Assembly (NCBI GenBank): GCA_003242645.1
Contig: QGVC01000058.1
Location: 1-13,799 of the forward strand
From: Pseudomonadota bacterium
GTDB taxonomy: Bacteria > Pseudomonadota > Alphaproteobacteria > Rhizobiales > Hyphomicrobiaceae
DNA length: 13,799 nucleotides
Direction: 5' to 3'
Shown one piece after another: positions 1 through 6,218 of this stretch (position 1 is the stretch's first letter; each line of letters opens with the position of its first letter). A program made the translations under genes and the position numbers. The notes under the pieces are model-generated. The model worked only from the letters and a program-made list of their open reading frames with translations. It made no database searches and was not told the DNA's origin.

Positions 1-604
1 TACCCACGAGGACGGATCCGGGATAACGGTGGAGCCGCGGTCGCGGCCAAAACAAGCCCGAGTGGAGGGCCAACGGAACGGAGGGGATGTTGAGGCCCTC
101 GTAAAGCGGCGTAAGACCGGGATTGTAGTCAGGCGGTGCCCCCGGCGGCCTTCGCGTGCCTTCTGGAAAGATCAGGATCTCCCGGCCGGCGGCTGCTCGT
201 TTTCGCGCTTCCCGCAGCAACTCACGCATAGCAGATGCCTTGGCCTCCCGCCGGATGGGGATCATGCCGAACTTGCGCGAGAACCAACCGTAGAGCGGGA
301 TGAGCATGAGCTCGGCCTTCATCACCAGCGCGGGATCGCGGAACAGCGGGATGAGGGCAAACGTGTCCCACGCCGATTGATGCTTCGCGGCGACGAGGAT
401 CGGCCCGGGCGGCAGCCGCTCCAGCCCCCGCACCTCCATACGGGTGCCTACGATCTTTTCGAGCCACCAAAGGCTGACGCGGGAATGAAGCTTTAGGGCC
501 GCCATTGCCCAGCTGCGCGGCCCAAACAGCAGCGGGCTGCCGAGCAGCAAGAACACAGCCGTATTGAGATAGAAAACGACAGCGAAGACGATGGAGCGCA
601 GCAT
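1..604 (-). CDS. plsC: 1-acyl-sn-glycerol-3-phosphate acyltransferase (PlsC/LPLAT family), 3' end cut by window
   Basis: Transfers an acyl group to the sn-2 position of lysophosphatidic acid to make phosphatidic acid, at the inner face of the cytoplasmic membrane. I translated the 201 visible codons directly; the frame stays open to the left edge, so the C-terminus is missing (the family is usually about 240-260 residues). Residues 4-27 form a hydrophobic membrane anchor. The catalytic H-X4-D box is HQSAWD (H75, D80). The block with GMIPIRR lies at 113-119, the acyl-acceptor motif FPEGTR at 146-151, and the conserved VPLAL block begins at 176. The ATG at 604 is the only start: an in-frame TGA, which is also the stop of the upstream gene, lies just before it. 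The gap to the upstream ydcF-like gene is 12 bp, so the two are co-transcribed. Family assignment is firm; paralogue-level specificity is not shown. Confidence 0.93.
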   Translation of the reverse strand, partial: MLRSIVFAVVFYLNTAVFLLLGSPLLFGPRSWAMAALKLHSRVSLWWLEKIVGTRMEVRGLERLPPGPILVAAKHQSAWDTFALIPLFRDPALVMKAELMLIPLYGWFSRKFGMIPIRREAKASAMRELLREARKRAAAGREILIFPEGTRRPPGAPPDYNPGLTPLYEGLNIPSVPLALHSGLFWPRPRLHRYPGSVLVG

Positions 605-616
605 AGGCTTCGGAGA

Positions 617-1267
617 TCACGGGCGGCTTGGCGGCCCAACGGTCGCCGCGGCGCCCGGTTCGAAGGAATGGACGAGCCGCGCAAGGACGAACCGCGCGGC
701 GGAAGGCAGGAACTTTACGTATTCGGCCGCCAGGAGGCGCACAAGTCCCGGCCTCATCCACCAGTCGCCGCGGCGAAAGGATTCCGAGACGACCGGATAT
801 GGAATAAGCGTCACGTTTGGCATCACCCGCCCCAGCTCAACCAGGCTGCGGGGCATATGGTAGCTCGACGTCACGACGATGAGCGTCGAAAAGCCATGCT
901 GCTTGATCCAGGCGGACGTCTCTTCGGCATTACCAATGGTGTTCTGCGCCTCGTAGCCGAGATCCACACAGCAGTCGAACAAAGCTGCGTCGAGGCCCGT
1001 CAGCCGACGGATTTCTCCGCGGGTAGCTTGCCGGTTGATGCCTGTCACCAGCAGTCGCTTGGCCTGTCCCGTCGAGAGCAGCTTGGCCGCAACCGCAATG
1101 CGCTGTTGCGTGCCGGTCAGGGCCACGATGCCATCCGCCTTTGGCGGCAGCTCGGGAGGAGGGCGTGTGGCCGCGGCGGCAAACAACAGGAAGCCGATGC
1201 CGACAAGTGCTGCCGCTACCAAGCCGGACCCAATCCAGAGCCGCCAAGTTCGCCGCGTTTTAGCCAT
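617..1267 (-). CDS. YdcF/SanA-family (DUF218) membrane-anchored protein
   Basis: 216 residues. A single N-terminal transmembrane anchor (residues about 9-33) is followed by a DUF218 domain expected to face the periplasm. Visible family landmarks are the first strand with DGIVALTG (45-52), the LLVTGIN strand (72-78), the CCVDLGYEAQNT-IGNAEET segment (99-117) and TSSYHMPRS (133-141). DUF218 proteins (E. coli SanA, ElyC and YdcF) are tied to envelope integrity, and ElyC to peptidoglycan and lipid-carrier metabolism, but the biochemical activity is unsettled. The gene lies between ftsX (114 bp upstream) and plsC (12 bp downstream), which supports an envelope role. No strong Shine-Dalgarno lies immediately upstream of the ATG at 1267. 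A purine-rich AGGAGAGAGG sits about 30 bp upstream, but no in-frame start suits it. The family is confident; the function is not known. Confidence 0.85.
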   Translation of the reverse strand: MAKTRRTWRLWIGSGLVAAALVGIGFLLFAAAATRPPPELPPKADGIVALTGTQQRIAVAAKLLSTGQAKRLLVTGINRQATRGEIRRLTGLDAALFDCCVDLGYEAQNTIGNAEETSAWIKQHGFSTLIVVTSSYHMPRSLVELGRVMPNVTLIPYPVVSESFRRGDWWMRPGLVRLLAAEYVKFLPSAARFVLARLVHSFEPGAAATVGPPSRP

Positions 1268-1381
1268 GGATGAAGCTTCTGGTCGCCCGCGGGCGGCCTC
1301 TCTCCTGTCCTATGCAGCATCTATCCGTCGAGATGCAAACCCGATCTCTGCGCCGGAGTCCATGACTCTTCGGGGAACACG

Positions 1382-2470
1382 CTACTGCCGGGCGTGCAAG
1401 ATGCGATAGACGCCAAAGCGCGACGTCAGCATGCATAAGCCCGCGATAACCACCACGACGAAGCCCAGCAGCACGTAACCAGGTGCATCGAGCCCGCCCG
1501 TGCCGACGAGCCGGCGAAGGTCGGCCATGCTCACCGTTCCGCCGCCAAGCAATTCCATCAAGGCCGGCATGGTGAAAAACACCGCCATCGCGCAAATCGC
1601 GCCAACGAGACCAGCGCGAATGCCGAGCGACAGAAAATGGCGCTCGAACTCCCGGGCGATGAACCGGTCGGTGGCGCCCACCAGATGCAGCACCTCGACG
1701 ATCTCACGGTTCGAGGCCATCGCGCTCCGTGTCGCCGAGATGATGATCGCCGTGGTGGCGGATGCAACGAGCAGCAGAATAGCCAACCCGCCGAGGGCGA
1801 AGGATCGCGTAACCGTCCGGATTTGCTGCTGCCAGTGCCGATGATCGTCGAGCGTTACACCTTTGAACTGAGCCATTAATCTCTGCCTGAGCGCAGGAAT
1901 GTCAGGGGGATTGCTGCGGTCCAGCTCCAAGGCGACGAGCCGAGGCACCGGCAGAGTGCTGAGCAGATCGATCTGACCAAGCCACGGCTCAAGCAGCGCG
2001 TTGGATTCCGCGACGCTGAGCGCACGAGCGCTGCGAACTCCGGGTTGCCGGTTCAAGAAGGCAACCACGTCATTCAGCGTGCTTTCCATGTTGGGAATCT
2101 CGCGCGGCTCGAGCTGGACCGTCACCTCGCTTGCGATCTCCCGAAGCCACGCGGCCGCGGACTTGTTGATCAGGTAAACCGCGCCTGCGGTCAGGCAGGC
2201 GAAGAAGCACATGATCGAGACCACGAGGGTGAGCGAGCGACCCGTAACCGATCCCGCGGGAACGATCGGCATCGTGGCCGGGTCGCGGATGGGTCCCGGA
2301 GGCGCGTAGTCGTGGCGCAAGCTGGTCGCGGGAGGCTGCGTCACTGTCTCATAGGATGGATAGCCATATCCTCCTGTGGGGGGATCAGCCATCTCATAGC
2401 CGTACTCGTCGCGGTCGGGAGCATGCCCGAACCGGCGTGCGGCTGCCGGTCTATCATACGATCCTGACAT
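1382..2470 (-). CDS. ftsX: Cell division protein FtsX (ABC transporter-like permease)
   Basis: 362 residues. FtsX is the membrane half of the FtsEX complex, which couples ATP hydrolysis by FtsE to activation of septal peptidoglycan hydrolases. An unusually long cytoplasmic N-terminus (about 1-78) is rich in Pro, Gly, Tyr and Asp. Then come TM1 (about 79-101), an extracytoplasmic domain (about 102-222), and TM2 (about 224-247), TM3 (about 283-306) and TM4 (about 331-350). The conserved cytoplasmic segment REIVEVLHLVGATDRFIARE (255-274) after TM2 is diagnostic. The ATG at 2470 overlaps the end of ftsE by 17 bp, so the two are translationally coupled. GAGGGG sits only one base before this ATG, which is tight. 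An internal Met at residue 27 (ADPPTGG follows) is an alternative start and would shorten the tail without touching the core. Confidence 0.93.
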   Translation of the reverse strand: MSGSYDRPAAARRFGHAPDRDEYGYEMADPPTGGYGYPSYETVTQPPATSLRHDYAPPGPIRDPATMPIVPAGSVTGRSLTLVVSIMCFFACLTAGAVYLINKSAAAWLREIASEVTVQLEPREIPNMESTLNDVVAFLNRQPGVRSARALSVAESNALLEPWLGQIDLLSTLPVPRLVALELDRSNPPDIPALRQRLMAQFKGVTLDDHRHWQQQIRTVTRSFALGGLAILLLVASATTAIIISATRSAMASNREIVEVLHLVGATDRFIAREFERHFLSLGIRAGLVGAICAMAVFFTMPALMELLGGGTVSMADLRRLVGTGGLDAPGYVLLGFVVVVIAGLCMLTSRFGVYRILHARQ

Positions 2471-3110
2471 GCCCCTCGTGCAGCTCCAGGCGGGGCGCCT
2501 TGAATTGGCGCATCAGCTGATGGTCGTGGGTGGCGATGACGACTGACGTCCCGAGCCGGTTCAGCTCGACGAAGAGACGTAACAGCCGCCGCGCCATCTG
2601 CGGGTCGACGTTGCCGGTAGGCTCGTCCGCGAGCAGAAGCTCAGGCTTGCCGATGACGGCGCGCGCGATGGCTGCCCGCTGCTTCTCCCCACCCGACAAC
2701 ACCGACGGGAAAGCGTGCATGCGGTCACCGAGGCCCACCCATTGCAGAAGATCGGTGACATCATCCTTGTAGTCCGAGATTCGCTTGCCGACCACCCGCA
2801 GCGGCAAGGCCACGTTTTCCCAGGTTGTCAGATGATCGAGCAACCGGAAGTCTTGGAAAACAATGCCGATTCGGCGCCTTAGCTGGGCTCTTTTTGCCGG
2901 GGTCAGGCGGCTGACATCCTGATCGAAAAGGTAGAGCTTTCCTCGCGTGGGCTGGAGCGAAAGGAACAGCAGCTTGAGCAGGGTGGTTTTGCCGGCGCCG
3001 GATGGTCCTGTCAGGAAGTGGAACGAACCAGGTTTGAGGTGGAAGTTGACCTCCCGCAGAACCTCTGGCCCTCGCCCGTACCTCAGCCCCACATTTTCCA
3101 ACCGGATCAC
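2454..3110 (-). CDS. ftsE: Cell division ATP-binding protein FtsE
   Basis: ATPase partner of FtsX at the divisome. With the GTG at 3110 as start the protein is 218 residues and begins with the usual family N-terminus (M)IRLENVGLRYG. Seen motifs: Walker A GPSGAGKTT (35-43), Q-loop Q86 in FQDFRLL, ABC signature LSGGEKQR (138-145), Walker B LLLADEP (158-164) with catalytic E163, and H-loop H195 in ATHDH. I chose GTG over the longer ATG at 3146 for two reasons. A GGGGGG Shine-Dalgarno lies about 10 bases before the GTG while nothing comparable precedes the ATG, and the 12 extra residues are non-conserved in character. The gene starts the ftsE-ftsX-ydcF-like-plsC transcript and diverges from hpt. 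Confidence 0.95.
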   Translation of the reverse strand: MIRLENVGLRYGRGPEVLREVNFHLKPGSFHFLTGPSGAGKTTLLKLLFLSLQPTRGKLYLFDQDVSRLTPAKRAQLRRRIGIVFQDFRLLDHLTTWENVALPLRVVGKRISDYKDDVTDLLQWVGLGDRMHAFPSVLSGGEKQRAAIARAVIGKPELLLADEPTGNVDPQMARRLLRLFVELNRLGTSVVIATHDHQLMRQFKAPRLELHEGHVRIV

Positions 3111-3209
3111 GTGCCGTTGTCCCCCCGGATCACTTCCGCGGCCCATTTATGCGAAAAGCGATGGGGCTGATCAATCGCAGGATTGTGGCGGGCTCGTGTA
3201 CTTTGGGCT

Positions 3210-3230
3210 GTGCAGCAAGATTGGCTGCAC
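3210..3230. promoter_or_regulatory. Perfect 7-bp inverted repeat in the ftsE/hpt divergent region
   Basis: Arms GTGCAGC (3210-3216) and GCTGCAC (3224-3230) are exact reverse complements separated by 7 bases. The element lies 100 bp upstream of the ftsE GTG and about 150 bp upstream of hpt, in the shared 267-bp intergenic region, which is where an operator for both genes would sit. It could equally form a small hairpin in an ftsE leader transcript or be chance. No regulator is implied by the sequence. Confidence 0.25.
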
Positions 3231-3314
3231 CGTCCGCTGGAGGCCGAACGCCGTTTTCTACAGGAATTCAGCCGCTCAAGACCTGGATGCGGCAGCAGCA
3301 GCCCTGCCCTCAGG

Positions 3315-3343
3315 TTGCAGGGGTGTGCTAATCGGCCGATATT
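3315..3343 (+). promoter_or_regulatory. Candidate sigma70-type promoter for hpt
   Basis: TTGCAG (3315-3320) and GATATT (3338-3343) are spaced by 17 bases, matching 3/6 and 4/6 of the -35 and -10 consensus. Transcription would begin near 3350, leaving a short 5' leader of about 28 bases before the hpt ATG. This short AT-containing patch is the best candidate I found in the divergent intergenic region. Alphaproteobacterial promoters are often degenerate, so this is only suggestive. Confidence 0.3.
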
Positions 3344-3377
3344 TAAGGTTCTCTCAGTTTCATCCCGGGGACATTGG

Positions 3378-3923
3378 ATGAGCGCGGATAACGATAACGG
3401 CCGGGTCCAAGTCATCTTCTCGCCTGAAGAGATTGCGACGAGGATCGACGCGCTCGCGGCACGAATCGCCGAGCAGAATCTCGAGCGGCTTCTGGTTGTC
3501 GCCATTTTGAAAGGCAGCTTCGTTTTTGCAGCCGACCTGATTCGGGCGCTGCACAAGGTCGGCCTGGAGCCCGAGGTCGATTTCATCTCGCTGTCGAGCT
3601 ACCGGAAAAGCACGCAATCCTCGGGTCAGGTGCAGATCCTGCGAGACATCGAGATGGATGTTAGAGGCCGCAACGTGCTGCTCGTCGACGACATTCTGGA
3701 GTCGGGCCGGACGCTGGCATTCGCCAAGGACTTGGTGGCAGCCCGTGGCGCAAAGCGGGTGCTTACTTGCGTTTTGCTCAACAAGCCCGTCCGGCGGGCT
3801 GTGCAGGTCGAGGCGGATTTCGCCGCGTTCGAGTGCCCGAACGTTTTCGTAGTAGGCTACGGAATGGACCTTGCGCACAGGTACCGCGAGCTGCCGTACG
3901 TCGGCCAGCTTGCCACAAGCTGA
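3378..3923 (+). CDS. hpt: Hypoxanthine phosphoribosyltransferase
   Basis: 181-residue cytoplasmic enzyme of purine salvage: hypoxanthine (or guanine) plus PRPP gives IMP (or GMP) and pyrophosphate. Type I PRTase landmarks are visible: the PPi loop with LKGS (44-47), SSYRKST in the flexible-loop region (73-79), the PRPP-binding loop LLVDDILESGRT (101-112), the purine-stacking Lys in LLNKP (K136), and GYGMDLAHRYRELPYV near the C-terminus (160-175). The PRPP loop carries ESG where the textbook enzyme has DTG. From memory this is the usual alphaproteobacterial form. The ATG at 3378 is preceded by GGGG seven bases away; the frame stays open further upstream but that part has no family similarity. 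It diverges from ftsE and is followed 41 bp later by a receiver-domain gene. Confidence 0.93.
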   Translation: MSADNDNGRVQVIFSPEEIATRIDALAARIAEQNLERLLVVAILKGSFVFAADLIRALHKVGLEPEVDFISLSSYRKSTQSSGQVQILRDIEMDVRGRNVLLVDDILESGRTLAFAKDLVAARGAKRVLTCVLLNKPVRRAVQVEADFAAFECPNVFVVGYGMDLAHRYRELPYVGQLATS

Positions 3924-3964
3924 ACAGTCTCAGAGTGTGAGGCGCAATCGAGGGAGAGGTGGAC

Positions 3965-4327
3965 ATGGCACGGATCCTGTTGGCGGACGACGACACCACC
4001 ACCCTCGACTTGGTTGGCCGAACGCTCGAGGCTGATGGGCACGAGGTCATCCGGTGCGTGGATGGTCAGGAGGCCCTCCAGAGGTTTTCCGCTGCGCCGG
4101 AATCCTTCAATCTCCTGATCACAGACCTGGACATGCCCGGCATCAATGGGGTCGAGCTCGCCAGCCGGGCGGCAGCCGCGGCGCCGCAATTGCGCATCCT
4201 GGTGATGTCCGGATTCGGGGGTAGCGCCGATCCCGCGGAGGATCTCGGCATTCCTGCCGCCGCGTTCATCAGCAAGCCGTTGTCACTTGACCAAGTGCGT
4301 GAGGCCGTAAGCTCAGCGCTGGCTTAG
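3965..4327 (+). CDS. Single-domain response regulator (receiver only)
   Basis: 120 residues, a complete CheY-like receiver with no output domain. Acidic pocket D8/D9, phosphoacceptor D54 in LLITDLDMPG, switch residue S82 in VMSGF and K104 in ISKPL are all present, so it should be phosphorylatable. The ATG at 3965 follows AGGGAGAGG at a good distance; a GTG two codons earlier is less well placed. It could act as a phosphorelay intermediate or as a protein-protein regulator in the style of CpdR or DivK. It shares the MARILLADDD opening with CpdR-like proteins, but I cannot assign it to a named one. No histidine kinase is encoded in the window. It lies 41 bp after hpt, so the two are probably co-transcribed. 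Confidence 0.9.
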   Translation: MARILLADDDTTTLDLVGRTLEADGHEVIRCVDGQEALQRFSAAPESFNLLITDLDMPGINGVELASRAAAAAPQLRILVMSGFGGSADPAEDLGIPAAAFISKPLSLDQVREAVSSALA

Positions 4328-4348
4328 CTGTGGCGCAGACTTGTGGAT

Positions 4349-4376
4349 GGCATGCCGGCAATCGCTGCGGCATGCC
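4349..4376 (+). terminator. Hairpin after the response regulator; possible terminator without U-tract
   Basis: GGCATGCC occurs twice (4349-4356 and 4369-4376). It is self-complementary, so the copies pair as an 8-bp stem, extended inward by three pairs after one G-G mismatch, leaving a 5-base loop. It begins 21 bases after the response-regulator stop codon. No run of T follows, so it would be a weak intrinsic terminator, an RNA-stability hairpin, or two copies of a palindromic binding site. Confidence 0.35.
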
Positions 4377-4476
4377 GGGTCCAGATCATCTGTACACCAG
4401 CTTGCTGGATGATGTCCCGGTCGACTGAGCGTTGTAGTCTCGCCGAGCTTCACAGAGGAATGGCGGAGGACCACGA

Positions 4477-5403
4477 ATGGAAGTTGAGCGCCGCGCATTT
4501 CTCCAGGGGTCGCTCGCCACCGCTATCGGCTTGAGTTCAGGGCTGATGGGGGCGACGCGCGTGGAAAGTCAGCCCACCGAAATTGCAACGCGCCCCATTC
4601 CCTCGACCGGCGAGCAGATACCCGTTGTCGGCCTCGGCACGTGGATCACCTTCAATGTCGGCAATGATCCGGAGCTTCTCGAGGAATGCGCGGCCGTGAT
4701 GGCTGCCTTCTTCCAGGCTGGCGGGCGGATGATCGATTCCTCGCCCATGTACGCATCCTCCCAGCCAACCATCGGCTATGGCCTGAGAAAGCTCGGGTAC
4801 CCGCAGGTCTTTGCCGCGGAGAAGGTGTGGACGTCGCGGCCCGCCAACGGCCCAGCGCAAATTGAGCGGACGCGGGCCTACTGGGGCATTCCCAAGCTCG
4901 ATCTGGTGCAAGTGCACAATCTGGTCGCCTGGGAGGAGCACCTAGAAACCCTGTTCGCCATGAAGGCCGAGGGGAAGATCCGCTATGTCGGCATCACCAC
5001 GTCGGAAGGGCGTCGTCACCGTGAGTTCGAGCGGATCATGGCGACCCAGCCGATCGACTTCATCCAGGTGACCTACAATGTGCTCGACCGGGAGGTCGAA
5101 TCTCGCATCCTGCCGCTCGCCCAGGAGCGCGGCATCGCCGTCATCATCAACCGGCCGTTCCGGCAGAAGGAGCTCATCTGGCACGTGGAGCGCCATCCCT
5201 TGCCGTCATGGCTGGCCGAGACAGGGGCATCCACCTGGCCGCAGCTTCTGCTGAAATTCATCATCTCGCATCCGGCCGTCACTTGCGTCATCCCGGCGAC
5301 GACGCGCGTCGACCACGTGCTGGAGAACATGGCGGCAGGCTCAGGCCTTTTCCCCGACGAGGCCGTGCGCCAGCGGATATCGGATTACGTGAGGCAGCTC
5401 TGA
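4477..5403 (+). CDS. Twin-arginine-signal aldo/keto reductase
   Basis: 308 residues. The N-terminus has a Tat-like signal (ERRAFLQG, residues 4-11, then a weakly hydrophobic stretch to about 27), so the enzyme is predicted to be exported folded to the periplasm. The remainder is an aldo/keto reductase barrel. The catalytic tetrad is visible as D87 (MIDSS), Y92 (MYASS), K116 (AAEKVW) and H147 (QVHN). The C-terminal NAD(P)-binding loop is VIPATTRVDHVLEN (271-284). The substrate is unknown; the family reduces aldehydes and ketones with NAD(P)H. An NAD(P)H enzyme outside the cytoplasm is unusual, and the signal may instead be a vestigial or membrane-retention sequence. The ATG at 4477 follows GGAGG at a normal distance. 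The DUF6064-like gene begins one base after its stop. Confidence 0.88.
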   Translation: MEVERRAFLQGSLATAIGLSSGLMGATRVESQPTEIATRPIPSTGEQIPVVGLGTWITFNVGNDPELLEECAAVMAAFFQAGGRMIDSSPMYASSQPTIGYGLRKLGYPQVFAAEKVWTSRPANGPAQIERTRAYWGIPKLDLVQVHNLVAWEEHLETLFAMKAEGKIRYVGITTSEGRRHREFERIMATQPIDFIQVTYNVLDREVESRILPLAQERGIAVIINRPFRQKELIWHVERHPLPSWLAETGASTWPQLLLKFIISHPAVTCVIPATTRVDHVLENMAAGSGLFPDEAVRQRISDYVRQL

Positions 5404-5404
5404 C

Positions 5405-6085
5405 ATGTCGGAATGGTGGACCTACTCCCTTTCCGACATGCTCCTATTCTCGCCCCGCGTCTATTACCGCCTATTCGAGTTGCACAACCATGCTCTGTGG
5501 CCGGCGCAACTCGCGACGGTCGCCGCAGGTCTGGGGATGGTCTTCGCATTGGCGAGGCCGAGCACCCTGCTGACCCGCATCACGTTCGTGGTGCTGGGTA
5601 TACTGTGGATCTGGATCGCCTGGGCGTTCTTTGGGGAGCGCTACGCGACGATCAACTGGGCGGCTCCCTACGTCGCTCCGGCTTATGGGCTGGAAGGCCT
5701 GATGCTAATCGCGACCGGGCTGCTAAGGAATCGGTTCAGCTTCGGCTCTGCCGCTGCTTTCACTCGCACGGCCGCGATTATCCTGCTCGCAGCCATCCTC
5801 ATCGGTTATCCGCTCATTGCACCCGCGGTCGGACGATCATGGTCCGCCGCAGAGGTCTTTGGCATTGCGCCTGATCCAACGGCGCTCGCGACGCTGGCGG
5901 TCCTTGCGGCATCGCCAAGGGGCGGACGACTAGTGCTGATGGTCATACCGCTGCTTTGGATCTTCATCAGCACGGCGACGCTTTGGACGCTGCAGTCGCC
6001 CGAATACTGGATCGCTCCTCTGGCTGCGGTTCTTGCACTGGCCATCACGTGCCTGCGGATGGAACCGCGACGTTCCGCAGCATGA
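5405..6085 (+). CDS. DUF6064-like polytopic membrane protein
   Basis: 226 residues. I recognise it as DUF6064-like from the N-terminal motif (M)SEWWTYSLSDMLLFSPR followed by YYRLFELHN, and from FGIAPDPTALATL (152-164). Hydrophobic segments lie at about 32-50, 58-76, 85-106, 120-140, 175-196 and 201-217, with a weaker one near 158-170, giving six or seven membrane spans. Function is unknown for the family. The start codon lies one base after the TGA of the Tat-type aldo/keto reductase, which strongly implies coupled translation and perhaps a shared job. His and Trp residues in the N-terminal loop (H27, H29, W32) are possible ligand positions, but this is speculation. Confidence 0.78.
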   Translation: MSEWWTYSLSDMLLFSPRVYYRLFELHNHALWPAQLATVAAGLGMVFALARPSTLLTRITFVVLGILWIWIAWAFFGERYATINWAAPYVAPAYGLEGLMLIATGLLRNRFSFGSAAAFTRTAAIILLAAILIGYPLIAPAVGRSWSAAEVFGIAPDPTALATLAVLAASPRGGRLVLMVIPLLWIFISTATLWTLQSPEYWIAPLAAVLALAITCLRMEPRRSAA

Positions 6086-6107
6086 GAAACCTGCACCAGG
6101 GCTGCTA

Positions 6108-6136
6108 TTGCTCGCCTAGAGCCGCGCGCATAAAGT
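6108..6136 (+). promoter_or_regulatory. Candidate sigma70-type promoter for the livG operon
   Basis: TTGCTC (6108-6113) and TAAAGT (6131-6136) are separated by 17 bases, with 3/6 and 4/6 consensus matches. They lie in the 129-bp gap between the DUF6064-like gene and livG, the only sizeable gap before the six-gene transporter operon. A transcript starting near 6143 would include the strong Shine-Dalgarno at 6183-6190 and the mini-ORF, but would exclude the GTG start candidate at 6149 as an efficiently translated site. Confidence 0.3.
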
Positions 6137-6197
6137 ACGCCCGGTAGCGTGCGGATATACAAGGAAAAACAATTCTGGGCACGGGGAGGTAACTTCC

Positions 6198-6218
6198 ATG
6201 CGAGCCGGCGCCAAATGA
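6198..6218 (+). CDS. Putative six-codon leader mini-ORF coupled to livG
   Basis: GGGGAGGT (6183-6190) is the strongest Shine-Dalgarno in this part of the window and is ideally placed for the ATG at 6198, not for livG. That ATG opens a six-codon frame (MRAGAK) whose TGA (6216-6218) overlaps the livG ATG (6215-6217) as ATGA. Ribosomes finishing the mini-ORF could restart on livG. This is a reading of the sequence with no homology support. Alternatives are that livG uses the in-frame GTG at 6149, or that the Shine-Dalgarno serves livG despite the long spacing of about 25 bases. Confidence 0.4.
   Translation: MRAGAK

Noticed and set aside
222..761. 179-codon open frame on the minus strand
   Set aside because: It overlaps plsC and the ydcF-like gene in another frame; direct translation of the plsC frame gives the acyltransferase motifs HQSAWD and FPEGTR.
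1284..1295. 12-bp palindrome CGCCCGCGGGCG upstream of the ydcF-like gene
   Set aside because: No loop and a simple GC composition expected often by chance in this DNA; no second copy or promoter nearby.
1268..1381. Possible small gene or RNA in the gap between ftsX and the ydcF-like gene
   Set aside because: No start with a ribosome site, no stable extended hairpin and no promoter pair convincing enough to report.
3111..3146. 12-codon N-terminal extension of FtsE starting at an ATG
   Set aside because: No ribosome site before it; the GTG at 3110 has a G-run Shine-Dalgarno and gives the usual FtsE N-terminus. Not fully excluded.
3183..3377. 65-codon N-terminal extension of Hpt
   Set aside because: The frame is open but has no similarity to Hpt, and the ATG at 3378 has its own ribosome site and the normal family length.
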